A stretch of DNA of 37,693 nt, from NCBI GenBank assembly GCA_002781745.1, contig PFFW01000089.1, positions 1 to 37,693 on the forward strand, written 5' to 3'. The position numbers were made by a program, and so were the translations under genes. Below the pieces are notes generated by a model. The model was not told where the DNA came from. It did no database searches and saw only the letters and a program-made list of their open reading frames with translations. The DNA comes from Rhodospirillales bacterium CG15_BIG_FIL_POST_REV_8_21_14_020_66_15. GTDB lineage: Bacteria > Pseudomonadota > Alphaproteobacteria > Rhodospirillales > Casp-alpha2. Every line of letters starts with the position of its first letter. The first letter of the stretch is position 1. Below are positions 24,829-33,430 of this stretch, piece by piece.

Positions 24829-25065
24829 CTGTGGGAGAGTCCGGCCATATACCGTCGTTCCTGTAGCCAGTGGCCGGCGCCGAAGGAGCAACCGCCCCGG
24901 AAACTCTCAGGCACCCGGACCGCAGCGGGATGAGGCTCTGGAAAGCGGGCGCAAGGGCCGACCTACGTAAGGGCCCCCGCCCCACCGAAGATGTAAGCCG
25001 GCCACGACGATCAGACTTGATGATCGGGCCGGTCAATCTTTCAGGTTCCGAGACAGAGGGGGCGT
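24829..25065 (+). promoter_or_regulatory. Tandem glycine riboswitch upstream of gcvT
   Basis: Two glycine-type aptamers lie head to tail. Aptamer 1 has GGGAGAG (24833-24839), GCCGAAGGAGCAA (24879-24891), CTCTCAGGCA (24904-24913) and a CCGGACCG segment. Aptamer 2 has CTCTGG (from 24936), CACCGAAGATGTAAG (24983-24997), CTTTCAGGTTCC (25038-25049) and GACAGAGGGGG closing its P1 with CTCTG. The short linker between them is typical of cooperative tandem switches. Its place in front of gcvTHP, whose products degrade glycine, fits glycine-induced expression. Aptamer 2 has a longer variable stem than usual (about 24943-24983). The promoter must lie in 24721-24828; I could not define it. Confidence 0.92.
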
Positions 25066-25095
25066 TCAGGCGGTGGGAAGCACCGTCCGGACGCC
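25061..25095 (+). promoter_or_regulatory. Hairpin immediately after aptamer 2 (possible expression platform)
   Basis: GGCGT (25061-25065) pairs with ACGCC (25091-25095) and GGCGGTG (25069-25075) with CACCGTC (25081-25087), around a GGAAG loop and a 3x3 internal loop. It abuts the aptamer P1 strand, so the two could exchange partners. No T tract follows, which argues against intrinsic termination. Confidence 0.4.
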
Positions 25096-25145
25096 GTTGA
25101 ACCCTGCCGTCCCGCCGATCGGGCGGCGCATATGGAACCAAGTCC

Positions 25146-25160
25146 GGGGAGGCCCCATTG
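25146..25160 (+). promoter_or_regulatory. gcvT ribosome-binding site inside a short palindrome, TTG start
   Basis: GGGGAGG is followed directly by CCCC, so the Shine-Dalgarno bases can fold into a 4 bp stem (25146-25149 with 25153-25156). The start TTG is at 25158-25160. The arrangement could serve translational control below the riboswitch. Confidence 0.4.
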
Positions 25161-26267
25161 GCCGACGATACGAAAAATCTCAAGACCACGCCGCTGGACG
25201 AGATGCACCGCGAGTACGGCGCCAAGATGGTGCCCTTCGCCGGCTATTCCATGCCTGTGCAGTACAAGGCCGGCGTGCTGCAGGAACACCTGCATACCCG
25301 GGCGTCCGCGGGGCTGTTCGACGTTTCGCACATGGGTCAGGCGCGCCTGCACGGAGCCAAGGCCGCGGAGGCCCTGGAGACCCTGGTACCGGGCGACATT
25401 GCCGGACTGGACGCCGGCAACATGCGCTATACCCTGTTCACCAACGAGCACGGCGGCATCCTGGACGACCTGATGGTCACCCAATGCGGCGATTCGCTCT
25501 ATCTGGTGGTCAACGCCGCCTGCAAGGAGGCGGATTTCGCCCATTTCAGCGCCAGGCTGCCGGACTTGTGGCTGGAGGTCATCGAGGACCACGCGCTTCT
25601 TGCCTTGCAGGGGCCGAAGGCGGCTGACGTGTTGGCCCGCTACGTGCCGGCGGCGCGCCACATGGTGTTCCTGACCGGCGCGACCTATCGCATCAACGAC
25701 GTGCCCTGCTTCATTACGCGGTCCGGCTACACCGGCGAGGACGGATTCGAAATCTCCCTGCCCGCCGCCGAGGCCGAAGCCTTCGCCCGCCTGTTGCTGG
25801 CCGAGACCGAGGTCATGCCCATCGGGCTGGGGGCCAGGGATTCCCTGCGCCTGGAAGCGGGGCTCTGCCTTTACGGCCACGACATCGACGAAAGCACGAC
25901 GCCCGTCGAAGCGGCGCTGAACTGGACCATCGGCAAGCGCCGGCGCGAGGAAGGCGGGTTCCCGGGCGCGGACGTGGTCCTGGGCCAGATCAAGGACGGC
26001 ACGGCGCGCAAGCGCGTCGGTCTGATCCCCGAGGGTCGCGCCCCCGCCCGCGCGGGCACGGAAATCCAGGACCTGGGCGGCGGAGCCGCCGGGACCGTGA
26101 CCTCGGGCGGCTTCGGGCCGACCGTCGACGGGCCCATCGCCATGGGCTACGTGCGCGCGGACCTGGCCGAACCGGGCACCCGGGTCAATCTGATGGTCCG
26201 CGGCAAGGCGCTGGCCGCCCGGGTCGTCAAGCCGCCCTTCGTCAAGCAGAACTACGTCAAGGACTGA
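25158..26267 (+). CDS. gcvT: Glycine cleavage system T protein (aminomethyltransferase)
   Basis: A 369-residue folate-dependent enzyme that takes the aminomethyl group from lipoyl-GcvH, releases ammonia and forms 5,10-methylene-tetrahydrofolate. Family hallmarks are [14 protein letters not shown] near the N-terminus, [12 protein letters not shown], the central [15 protein letters not shown] and [12 protein letters not shown], and the C-terminal [19 protein letters not shown]. The start is TTG 25158, since homologues begin just before LKTTPL and no in-frame ATG lies upstream. An ATG at 25132 is in another frame. gcvH follows 26 bp downstream. Expression should depend on the glycine riboswitch. 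Confidence 0.95.
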   Translation: MADDTKNLKTTPLDEMHREYGAKMVPFAGYSMPVQYKAGVLQEHLHTRASAGLFDVSHMGQARLHGAKAAEALETLVPGDIAGLDAGNMRYTLFTNEHGGILDDLMVTQCGDSLYLVVNAACKEADFAHFSARLPDLWLEVIEDHALLALQGPKAADVLARYVPAARHMVFLTGATYRINDVPCFITRSGYTGEDGFEISLPAAEAEAFARLLLAETEVMPIGLGARDSLRLEAGLCLYGHDIDESTTPVEAALNWTIGKRRREEGGFPGADVVLGQIKDGTARKRVGLIPEGRAPARAGTEIQDLGGGAAGTVTSGGFGPTVDGPIAMGYVRADLAEPGTRVNLMVRGKALAARVVKPPFVKQNYVKD

Positions 26268-26293
26268 AAACAACTCAAGGCAGGGAGACCGGA

Positions 26294-26668
26294 ATGACCG
26301 TGAAATACACCAAGGATCACGAATGGGTCCGCCTGGACGGGGACGTCGTCACCGTGGGCATCACCAACTATGCCCAGGAACAACTGGGCGACGTCGTGTT
26401 CGTCGAGGTCCCCGAGACGGGAACGCATTTCGACGCCGGGGCCGAGGCCGCCGTGGTCGAATCGGTCAAGGCGGCGAGCGAGGTCTACGCCCCCCTGTCG
26501 GGCGAAATCGTCGACGGCAACCAGGCCGTGGTCGACGAGCCGGCGCTGGTCAATTCCGACCCGGAAGGCGGCGGCTGGTTCTTCAAGATGAAGCCCGACG
26601 ACCCGTCACAGATGGACGACCTGCTGGACGACGCGGCGTACCGCGCGCTGCTGGCCGACCTGGGCTGA
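26294..26668 (+). CDS. gcvH: Glycine cleavage system H protein
   Basis: A 124-residue lipoyl carrier that shuttles the aminomethyl group from GcvP to GcvT. The lipoylated lysine is Lys59 in [14 protein letters not shown]. The N-terminal [13 protein letters not shown] and the [11 protein letters not shown] strand are canonical, and the length is normal. The ATG at 26294 is preceded by CAGGGAGACCGGA. It lies between gcvT and gcvP in one operon. Lipoylation enzymes are not in this window. Confidence 0.97.
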   Translation: MTVKYTKDHEWVRLDGDVVTVGITNYAQEQLGDVVFVEVPETGTHFDAGAEAAVVESVKAASEVYAPLSGEIVDGNQAVVDEPALVNSDPEGGGWFFKMKPDDPSQMDDLLDDAAYRALLADLG

Positions 26669-26695
26669 TCGGAATTTCACGGAGGTAACGTCACC

Positions 26696-29563
26696 ATGGC
26701 CGCACCGAACACGGGCGACAGCTTCGCAGACCGTCACATCGGGCCCCGCCCGGACGAGATCGAGGGCATGTTGAAGACCCTGGGGCTCGCGTCCCTTGAC
26801 GACCTGGTCACGAAAACGGTGCCGCCGTCGATCCTGAAACCCGGCGGCTACGAAGCCGAACCCATGACGGAGGCCCAGGCGCTGGCCCGCCTGCGCGCCA
26901 TGGCGGACCGCAACGTGATCGCCAAGTCGATGATCGGCATGGGGTATTCCGGCTGTTTCACGCCGCCGGTAATCCTGCGCAACGTGCTGGAGAACCCGGG
27001 CTGGTACACGGCCTATACGCCGTACCAGGCAGAGATCAGCCAGGGCCGCATGGAAGCCCTGATGAACTACCAGCAGACGATCGTCGACCTGACGGGGATG
27101 GAACTGGCCAACGCGTCGCTGCTGGACGAAGGCACGGCGGCGGCCGAGGCCATGACCCTGATGCGCCGCGTCGGCAAGGCCAAGGGCGAAACCCTGTTCG
27201 TGGACGCCGGCTGCCATCCGCAGACCATCGCCGTGATCGAGACGCGGGCGGCCCCCCTGGGCATCCCGGTCAAGGTCGGCGACCCGTTCACGGATCTGCG
27301 AACGGGTCTGGGCGACGAGATCTACGGCCTGGTCCTGCAATACCCGGCGACGGATGGCGCCGTCCGCGATTTCCGCGCCCTGACGGAAACCGCCCATGAC
27401 GCGGGGGCGCTGGTCACCGTGGCGGCGGACCTGCTGTCCCTGGTGCTGCTGGCGCCGCCCGGCGAATGGGGGGCCGACATCGTCGTCGGCTCGGCCCAGA
27501 GATTCGGTGTGCCGATGGGCTTCGGCGGCCCTCACGCCGCCTTCATGGCCACGCGCGACGCCTTCAAGCGGACCCTGCCCGGCCGCCTGATCGGCGTATC
27601 CATCGACAGCCGCGGCAAGCCCGCCTACCGCATGGCGTTGCAGACCCGCGAACAGCACATCCGCCGCGAGAAGGCGACCTCCAACATCTGCACGGCGCAG
27701 GTGCTGCTGGCCAATATCGCCGGCATGTATGCCGTCTACCACGGGCCCGAGGGGCTGACCCGCATCGCCGAGCGCGTGCATCGCCTGACGGCTGCCCTTG
27801 CGGCGGGGTTGACGGCGGCGGGCGTGACCCTGGTCAACGACAGCTTTTTCGACACCCTGACCGCCGAGCTTGGCGGGAAAGCTGCGGCAGACAAGGTCGT
27901 CGCCGCCGCGCGGACCGCCGGCATCAACCTGCGCGACTTCGGCGACGGGCGGGTCGGCATGGCGCTGGACGAAACGACCGACGACGCGGACGTCGCCGCG
28001 ATCTTGGAAGCCTTCGGCGCCAAGGGCGCCGCGCTCGACCTCGACGCCCCCGGCGGCGTTCCGGACGCGCTTGTCCGCACCTCGGCCTTCCTGAAACACC
28101 CCGTGTTCCACGCGCACCGATCGGAAACGGCGATGATGCGCTACCTGCGCCGGCTGGAAGGCATGGATCTGGCGCTGAACCGGGCCATGATCCCGCTCGG
28201 CTCCTGCACCATGAAACTCAATGCCGCCGCCGAAATGATGCCCATCACCTGGCCGGAGTTCGGCCAGATACATCCCTTCGCCCCGGCCGACCAGGTCGCG
28301 GGCTACAAGGAGATGATCGACGACCTGGAACGCATGCTGTGCGAGATCACCGGGTTCGACGCGGTCTCCCTGCAACCCAACGCGGGCAGCCAGGGCGAAT
28401 ACTCGGGGCTTCTGGTCATTCGCGCCTACCACCATGCGCGGGGCGAGACCACACGCAACGTCTGCCTGATCCCGGCGTCGGCCCACGGCACCAATCCGGC
28501 CAGCGCCGTGATGGCCGGCATGAAGGTCGTCGTCGTCGCCTGCGACGACGACGGCAACGTCGACGTCGCCGACCTGAAGGCCAAGGCCGAGGTGCACAAG
28601 GACACCCTGGCCGCCCTGATGGTCACCTATCCGTCGACCCATGGCGTGTTCGAGGAGGCGATCGAGGATATCTGCCGGATCATCCACGCCAACGGCGGCC
28701 AAGTCTACATGGACGGCGCCAACCTGCAGGCCATGGTCGGCCTGTGCCGCCCCGGGACCTTCGGTCCCGACGTGGCGCATATGAACCTGCACAAGACATT
28801 CTGCATCCCGCACGGGGGCGGCGGGCCGGGCGTCGGCCCGATCGGCGTCAAGACGCATCTGGCCCCGTTCCTGCCCTCGAATCCGGTAGCCGCCTCGGGC
28901 GGCGCCGAGACCGTCGGCGCGGTGGCGGCGGCGCCCTGGGGCTCGGCGTCGATCCTGCCGATCTCCTGGGCCTATATCGCCATGATGGGGGGCGCCGGCC
29001 TGGTCCGCGCGACCCAGGTGGCGATCCTCAACGCCAACTACGTGGCGAGGCGGCTGGCCGGGCATTACGACTGCCTCTACACCGGCCGGCACGGCTTCGT
29101 CGCCCACGAATGCATCCTGGACACGCGCCCGCTCAAGGACCGCTACGGGATCACCGTGGACGACATCGCCAAGCGGCTGATCGATTACGGATTCCACGCC
29201 CCCACCATGTCCTGGCCGGTGGCCGGGACCCTGATGGTGGAGCCGACGGAATCGGAGCCCAAGGAAGAGTTGGACCGCTTCTGCGAGGCCATGATCGCGA
29301 TTGCCGAGGAGGCACGGCGCGTCGGCGCCGGCGACTGGCCCGCCGACGACAACCCGCTGGTCAACGCACCACACACGGTGGACACGGTGACGGCCGACGC
29401 CTGGGCCCATGCCTACAGCCGCGAACAGGCGGCATTCCCGGTGCCGGGGCTGTTCCAGGCCAAGTACTGGTCGCCCGTGGGGCGCGTCGACAACGTCTAC
29501 GGCGACCGCCACGTGGTCTGCACCTGCCCGCCGCCGGCGGCCTACGAAGACGCGGCGGAATGA
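26696..29563 (+). CDS. gcvP: Glycine dehydrogenase (decarboxylating), full-length P protein
   Basis: A 955-residue PLP enzyme that decarboxylates glycine and transfers the aminomethyl group to lipoyl-GcvH. This is the fused form, with both halves in one chain, unlike the split gcvPA/gcvPB. It starts with [13 protein letters not shown]; the PLP lysine is Lys700 in [17 protein letters not shown]. Glycine-rich blocks [14 protein letters not shown] and [14 protein letters not shown] match the family. The ATG at 26696 follows GGAGGTAACGTCACC, a strong ribosome site, 27 bp after gcvH. It ends the operon, and an operator-like palindrome array begins 12 bp after its stop. Confidence 0.97.
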   Translation: MAAPNTGDSFADRHIGPRPDEIEGMLKTLGLASLDDLVTKTVPPSILKPGGYEAEPMTEAQALARLRAMADRNVIAKSMIGMGYSGCFTPPVILRNVLENPGWYTAYTPYQAEISQGRMEALMNYQQTIVDLTGMELANASLLDEGTAAAEAMTLMRRVGKAKGETLFVDAGCHPQTIAVIETRAAPLGIPVKVGDPFTDLRTGLGDEIYGLVLQYPATDGAVRDFRALTETAHDAGALVTVAADLLSLVLLAPPGEWGADIVVGSAQRFGVPMGFGGPHAAFMATRDAFKRTLPGRLIGVSIDSRGKPAYRMALQTREQHIRREKATSNICTAQVLLANIAGMYAVYHGPEGLTRIAERVHRLTAALAAGLTAAGVTLVNDSFFDTLTAELGGKAAADKVVAAARTAGINLRDFGDGRVGMALDETTDDADVAAILEAFGAKGAALDLDAPGGVPDALVRTSAFLKHPVFHAHRSETAMMRYLRRLEGMDLALNRAMIPLGSCTMKLNAAAEMMPITWPEFGQIHPFAPADQVAGYKEMIDDLERMLCEITGFDAVSLQPNAGSQGEYSGLLVIRAYHHARGETTRNVCLIPASAHGTNPASAVMAGMKVVVVACDDDGNVDVADLKAKAEVHKDTLAALMVTYPSTHGVFEEAIEDICRIIHANGGQVYMDGANLQAMVGLCRPGTFGPDVAHMNLHKTFCIPHGGGGPGVGPIGVKTHLAPFLPSNPVAASGGAETVGAVAAAPWGSASILPISWAYIAMMGGAGLVRATQVAILNANYVARRLAGHYDCLYTGRHGFVAHECILDTRPLKDRYGITVDDIAKRLIDYGFHAPTMSWPVAGTLMVEPTESEPKEELDRFCEAMIAIAEEARRVGAGDWPADDNPLVNAPHTVDTVTADAWAHAYSREQAAFPVPGLFQAKYWSPVGRVDNVYGDRHVVCTCPPPAAYEDAAE

Positions 29564-29575
29564 CCCGTCCGCCGC

Positions 29576-29596
29576 TTGTTCCGGAACAATTGTTCC
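29576..29596. promoter_or_regulatory. Array of three alternating heptamers before the PhzF-family gene
   Basis: TTGTTCC (29576-29582), GGAACAA (29583-29589) and TTGTTCC (29590-29596) follow each other without gaps, creating two overlapping perfect 14 bp palindromes. It is AT-richer than its surroundings, 12 bp after gcvP and 22 bp before the next start. It is most like a repressor operator; a weak 3' hairpin for gcvP is the alternative. Confidence 0.45.
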
Positions 29597-29618
29597 GTTG
29601 ACCGACCCGGCGGGCGCG

Positions 29619-30527
29619 ATGAATCCTGCCGGCATGAAACGCCGCTTCGTCACCGTCGACGTGTTCACCGACCGGCCGTTCGGCGGCAACCCGCTGGCCG
29701 TCGTGCTGGACGCCGAGGGCCTGTCCGACGACGCCATGCAGGCCATCGCCCGCGAGTTCAACCTGTCGGAGACCACCTTCGTCCTGCCGCCCGACGATCC
29801 CGCGAACACGGCCCGCGTGCGCATCTTCACGCCGGACCGCGAACTGCCCTTCGCAGGCCATCCCAACGTGGGCACGGCGTTCGCGTTGGCCCGGGAAGGC
29901 AGTCCGTTCGGCAGGCCGCTGGGCACCGCCCTGCGCTTTGAGGAAATCGCCGGTCTGGTTCCCGTCGACATCCTGTCCGGTGCGGAAGGCCCGGCGGGGG
30001 CGCGCCTGACGGCCCCCCAGGCCTTCACCCGCGGCGTCGCCATCGCGGCGGCGGATTTCGCCCCTTGCGTCGGCCTGCGGCCGGACGACATCGACACCGC
30101 ATCCCATCCGCCCGTGCAGTGCTCCGCCGGGATGGTGTTTCCCATCGCGCGATTGAACGGATTGGACGCGCTTTCCCGCGCCGGCGGCAACGGCGACGCC
30201 ATGACCCGGCACCCGGACATGGGCGGCCACGTGTTTGTCTACACTCCGGATCCGGCGGGCTCCCGACGCTTCCGCGCGCGCATGTTCGCGCCGGGCATGG
30301 GCATCGCCGAGGATCCGGCGACGGGCGCCGCGGCGGCGGCGCTGGCGGGGCTTCTGGGCAGCCTGGAAGCGGCGGACGGCACCTTCGACTGCCACATCGT
30401 CCAGGGCGTCGAGATGGGCCGCCCCTCGCTGATCGAAACGGCGGCCGACGTCGTGGGCGGCCGGGTCACCGCCGTCCGCGTGGGCGGTGCCTGCGCGCCC
30501 GTGATGCGGGGCGAGATCGAGGCCTGA
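29619..30527 (+). CDS. PhzF family isomerase/epimerase-like protein
   Basis: About 302 residues of the PhzF/diaminopimelate-epimerase fold. Signatures are FVTVDVFTDRPFGGNPLAVV at the start, the catalytic Glu region FNLSETTFVLPP, the glycine-rich FAGHPNVGTAFALA, and the later FAPGMGIAEDPATGAAAAAL. PhzF in Pseudomonas acts in phenazine synthesis, but most homologues lie outside such clusters, and no other phenazine gene is here, so I give no symbol. Starts at ATG 29619 or 29634 are both possible; neither has a strong ribosome site. The heptamer array at 29576-29596 suggests local regulation separate from gcvP. It faces the DUF1194 gene convergently. Confidence 0.88.
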   Translation: MNPAGMKRRFVTVDVFTDRPFGGNPLAVVLDAEGLSDDAMQAIAREFNLSETTFVLPPDDPANTARVRIFTPDRELPFAGHPNVGTAFALAREGSPFGRPLGTALRFEEIAGLVPVDILSGAEGPAGARLTAPQAFTRGVAIAAADFAPCVGLRPDDIDTASHPPVQCSAGMVFPIARLNGLDALSRAGGNGDAMTRHPDMGGHVFVYTPDPAGSRRFRARMFAPGMGIAEDPATGAAAAALAGLLGSLEAADGTFDCHIVQGVEMGRPSLIETAADVVGGRVTAVRVGGACAPVMRGEIEA

Positions 30528-30541
30528 CCCGCCTTGTCGCC

Positions 30542-30561
30542 GACGATACTCAGGTATCGTC
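30542..30561. terminator. Perfect hairpin between convergent genes
   Basis: GACGATAC and GTATCGTC form an 8 bp stem closing a TCAG loop. It overlaps the stop codon of the DUF1194 gene (30550) and lies 14 bp after the PhzF-family stop. No T tract follows on either strand, so it may act as a mRNA 3' end stabiliser or a weak bidirectional terminator. Confidence 0.35.
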
Positions 30562-31365
30562 CATGTCGCGCAGCATCTGCTCGCCGGCGTCGCAGGGCGG
30601 ACGTTTTTCCATCCTGGCCGGCCGGAACAGCGCGCGCCTGTCACGGGGCCCGTCCAGGCCCGCGATTTCGCGGATCAGCTTGCGCTTGATGGCGCGCCCG
30701 AAATCCTCGAACCCATTGGCGACGACGATGAAGGCGCCGGGGCCGCCGATCACGCAGTCCTCGAAATACCAGTCCAGGTTGGGAAGCTGCGGCGTGCCGT
30801 AGGGACTGGGCCGGCCGTTGACGATGGGCAGGCCGTTGATGGTCACGCCCTGACGCACGGCCCGGTCGCGGGCGGGGATGATCGCCTCGCCATGGTTGTT
30901 GGCGCCGTCGCCGGAGATGTCGATGACCCGGCGCTTCGACCGGTGGGGGCTTTCGCGCAGGCGCTCGATGCCGAAATCGATGGCCCCGGAGATCGACGTC
31001 CACAGCGCCGAGGCGAAAGGCAGCCCCGCCAGTTCCTGGGCGAAGTCATTGGCCGCCTTGGCGCCGTCGATGATCCGCCAATCGATCCCCAGGCGCTGGT
31101 GACCGGTGCCCGCCCATTCGATGTAGGTGACGGCGATGCGCTTGTGCTCGCCGCCGGTGACGGCGCGGATCACCGCGTCGTTGCGGAACGCCTGGACGAA
31201 GCCCTCACGCTGCAGTTCGGCCTCGTCCTTCTCGATGCTGCCCGACACGTCCACGGCAAGCACCAGCTCCAGGTCGACCTCGAGGGCACGTACGGGCCCG
31301 GCCGTCGCCGCCAGCAGCGCCATCGTCAAAGCCGGAACAAGTGGAAGGAACCGCATGGCTGTCAT
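30550..31365 (-). CDS. Secreted DUF1194 (von Willebrand A-like) protein, copy 1
   Basis: A 271-residue protein. A signal peptide (LPLVPALTMALLAATAGPVRA) leads to a vWA-like domain. The metal-ion site DxSxS is in LAVDVSGSIEKDE (Asp39, Ser41, Ser43), with GDGANNHGEAI and the DWYFEDCVIGGPGAFI block conserved in its neighbour. Such domains usually bind protein partners through a divalent metal, and export implies the periplasm or cell surface. It lies 6 bp downstream of a paralogue on the same strand, apparently a tandem duplication. A cysteine in CDAGEQML near the C-terminus and another in the middle could form a disulfide. The function of DUF1194 is not known. Confidence 0.88.
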   Translation of the reverse strand: MTAMRFLPLVPALTMALLAATAGPVRALEVDLELVLAVDVSGSIEKDEAELQREGFVQAFRNDAVIRAVTGGEHKRIAVTYIEWAGTGHQRLGIDWRIIDGAKAANDFAQELAGLPFASALWTSISGAIDFGIERLRESPHRSKRRVIDISGDGANNHGEAIIPARDRAVRQGVTINGLPIVNGRPSPYGTPQLPNLDWYFEDCVIGGPGAFIVVANGFEDFGRAIKRKLIREIAGLDGPRDRRALFRPARMEKRPPCDAGEQMLRDMDDT

Positions 31366-31371
31366 TCTACG

Positions 31372-32205
31372 TCAATGGGCCCTGAAGCGCTCCTTCTGGA
31401 TGTCGTTCAGTTCCTGAAGTTCGCGAAGGGTGCGTTTCTCGCCGGTCAGGCAGTCTGCCGCGGCATGCGACGATACGCGGACGCGGCGGGGCGGCGGCTG
31501 CCAGTCCGACAGTTCCAGGAACAGCTTGCGCCGGATCGCCCGCGCGAAATCGGAAAAACCGCGGGCGACCACCAGGAACGCCCCCGGACCGGCGATCACG
31601 CAGTCCCGGTAGTACAGGTCCAGGTCCGGCGACGGCACCATGCCGTTGGGCCCGATACGTCCGTTGATGATGGGCAGGCCGTTGATGGTGATGCCGGCCG
31701 CGACCGCCCGGTCGCGCGCGCCCATGATCGGGTCGCCGTTGTTGTTCTCGCCGTCGCCGGAGATGTCGATGACCCGCCGCGCGCCCCGGTATTCGTTTTC
31801 CTCCAGGTATTTCATGCTCTTGTCGATGATGCTCGAAACCGAGGTCCAGTCCCCGCGGAAGGTCGAGCCGCCGGTGACGGCCCGCGCGAACCGCCGGGCA
31901 TCGCCTTCGTCGGCGATCTCCGTCCAGTCGACGACCACATGCTGGCGGTCCAGTCCCGACCATTCCACGTACATGACCGCGACCCGGCCCAGGGGCCCCG
32001 AGCGGATGGCGCGCAGAATGTGGGGATTGGTGATGGCGGCGGCGAAGCCCTCGCGCTGAAGGCGCGCCTCGTCCTCGTCGATGCTGCCGGAGACGTCCAC
32101 GGCCAGCACCAGTTCCAGGTCGACGTCCTTGGCCTGCCTGGCTTCGGCGGGCGCCGTCACCGACAATACCGCCGCCATGCACGCCGCCCATCCGCGTATG
32201 CCCAT
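31372..32205 (-). CDS. Secreted DUF1194 (von Willebrand A-like) protein, copy 2
   Basis: About 277 residues from ATG 32205 (an in-frame GTG at 32220 is the alternative). The signal peptide is MGIRGWAACMAAVLSVTAPAE, followed by LELVLAVDVSGSIDEDEARL with the metal site Asp37/Ser39/Ser41. Shared blocks with copy 1 include LQREGFA, RRVIDISGDGENNNG, GITINGLPIINGR and YYRDCVIAGPGAF. It differs by a longer C-terminus (CLTGEKRTLRELQELNDIQ). As the upstream gene of the pair, it probably supplies the promoter for both, in the 153 bp gap shared with the divergent dehalogenase gene. The two products may form a hetero-complex; that is inference. Confidence 0.87.
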   Translation of the reverse strand: MGIRGWAACMAAVLSVTAPAEARQAKDVDLELVLAVDVSGSIDEDEARLQREGFAAAITNPHILRAIRSGPLGRVAVMYVEWSGLDRQHVVVDWTEIADEGDARRFARAVTGGSTFRGDWTSVSSIIDKSMKYLEENEYRGARRVIDISGDGENNNGDPIMGARDRAVAAGITINGLPIINGRIGPNGMVPSPDLDLYYRDCVIAGPGAFLVVARGFSDFARAIRRKLFLELSDWQPPPRRVRVSSHAAADCLTGEKRTLRELQELNDIQKERFRAH

Positions 32206-32358
32206 GGCGATATGAAACACCGCCGCCGGCCCCGCGTAAAGCGGTTCCCTTGAGGCGCGGCGCGCGCAACACCGTGACCCTACGGCGGCTCTGGCATCCC
32301 GCTTCGGAACCCGCTATGTCATTCGGCGGGGCAGGCGCATGAGGACGGAGGATCATCC

Positions 32359-33090
32359 ATGGCCGACCGGCAGGCGATCAAGGACGTGAAGGCGGTGGTG
32401 TTCGACACCTTCGGAACGGTCACCGACTGGCGCGGGTCGATCACCCGCATGGGCGAGGCCCTGGCCAGGAAGAAGGGGATCGAGGGCGTCGACTGGGAAG
32501 CCTTCGCGAGGGCCTGGCGGGCCGGCTATCGTCCGGGCCTGCACCGGGTCATTTCCGGCCAGCGGGCGTGGACGCCCTTGGACGTCATCCACCGCGAGCG
32601 CCTGGACGAGATACTGCCCGAGTTCGGCCTGGCCGACCGTTTCGGCGAGGCCGAAAAGGCCGACATCAACCTGTTCTGGCACCGTCTGGCGCCCTGGCCG
32701 GACAGCATTCCGGGCCTGCTGCGGCTCAAGACCCGCTACCTGATCGCCCCCTTGTCCAACGGTTCGCTGATGCTGCTGGCCAGCATGGCCAAACACGCGG
32801 GCATCCCCTGGGACTTCATCTATTCGTCCGACATGCACATGGCCTACAAGCGCGACCCCGAAGTCTACCGCAACGCCGTTCGCCTGCTGGGCGTCATGCC
32901 GGGCGAGGTCATGCTGGCCGCGGCCCACAACGACGACCTGGAGGCCGCCCGCAAGGAAGGCCTGCGCACCGCCTACATCAACCGGCCGACGGAATACGGC
33001 GCCGACCAGGTGAAGGACTTCAAGGCAACCGGCGACTGGGACGTCATCGTCGACACGGTCGAGGACCTGGCGGAAAGGATGGGGTGCTGA
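32359..33090 (+). CDS. Haloacid dehalogenase, type II (L-2-haloacid dehalogenase-like)
   Basis: A 243-residue cytosolic HAD hydrolase. The nucleophile is Asp16 in VVFDTFGTVTDWR. Motif II PLSNGS (Ser133-Asn134), motif III lysine in MAYKRDPEVYR (Lys164) and motif IV AAHNDDLEAAR (Asn191-Asp193) match the (S)-2-haloacid dehalogenase group rather than generic phosphatases. That group hydrolyses 2-haloalkanoic acids with inversion, but many chromosomal copies have unproven substrates. The ATG at 32359 follows GGACGGAGGATCATCC, a strong ribosome site. The next gene starts 4 bp after its stop, so they are coupled. Confidence 0.9.
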   Translation: MADRQAIKDVKAVVFDTFGTVTDWRGSITRMGEALARKKGIEGVDWEAFARAWRAGYRPGLHRVISGQRAWTPLDVIHRERLDEILPEFGLADRFGEAEKADINLFWHRLAPWPDSIPGLLRLKTRYLIAPLSNGSLMLLASMAKHAGIPWDFIYSSDMHMAYKRDPEVYRNAVRLLGVMPGEVMLAAAHNDDLEAARKEGLRTAYINRPTEYGADQVKDFKATGDWDVIVDTVEDLAERMGC

Positions 33091-33094
33091 CGCC

Positions 33095-33430
33095 TTGGCC
33101 GAGGACCTGCCCGGAATGGACGACGTCGAGCTGAAACGCCTGGTCGGCTACGACGACAGGGCGGAATACGAACTCGACCTGCGCGGCCTGAGCCTGCATC
33201 ACGCCACGGAATCCGTGAAACGCATGGTGGAGCGCTCGCGCTTCCGCGCACCCCGGTCCGTCATCGTCCGCCTTGACCCGGCGGGCCCGGATTCGGGCGA
33301 AACCCTGTTCCTGCCCATCGGGCGCCTGCTGCTCGCTTTCCGCCGGAAGCGCGTTCTGGGCAAACTGAGCCCCCTGCCGCCGCACGCGGGCTGCGGCTAC
33401 TACCTGGTGACGCGGGGAAAAGACCGCTAG
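33095..33430 (+). CDS. Small Smr-like domain protein lacking the usual catalytic motif
   Basis: A 111-residue protein. ELDLRGLSLHHATESVKRMV resembles the first part of an Smr (MutS2 C-terminal-like) domain, where LDLHG is normal; here the His is replaced by Arg. The segment HAGCGYYLVTRGK resembles the closing GGxGAxxV block. If related, it would be expected to lack or have altered nuclease activity and might only bind nucleic acid. The start is TTG 33095; ATG 33116 is an in-frame alternative. It is translationally coupled to the dehalogenase gene and converges on the next gene, the stops sharing GCTAGCTAG. The assignment is by eye and weak. Confidence 0.6.
   Translation: MAEDLPGMDDVELKRLVGYDDRAEYELDLRGLSLHHATESVKRMVERSRFRAPRSVIVRLDPAGPDSGETLFLPIGRLLLAFRRKRVLGKLSPLPPHAGCGYYLVTRGKDR

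Noticed and set aside
25132-25473. ATG at 25132 as an upstream gene before gcvT
   Set aside because: It is in a different frame from gcvT, overlaps it, and has no protein similarity that I can see.
29583-29596. SOS (LexA) box GAAC-N4-GTTC
   Set aside because: That form is the Gram-positive consensus; alphaproteobacterial LexA sites are direct repeats with a 7 bp spacer, and PhzF-family genes are not SOS genes.
26606-30220. 1204-codon open frame on the minus strand
   Set aside because: It is antisense to gcvH/gcvP/PhzF-family genes, is rich in His/Arg/Gln/Gly without any domain, and results from the high GC content of strongly supported genes on the other strand.
29619-30527. Phenazine biosynthesis locus
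   Set aside because: Only a PhzF-family homologue is present; no phzA/B/D/E/G genes are in the window, and PhzF-like proteins are common outside phenazine producers.
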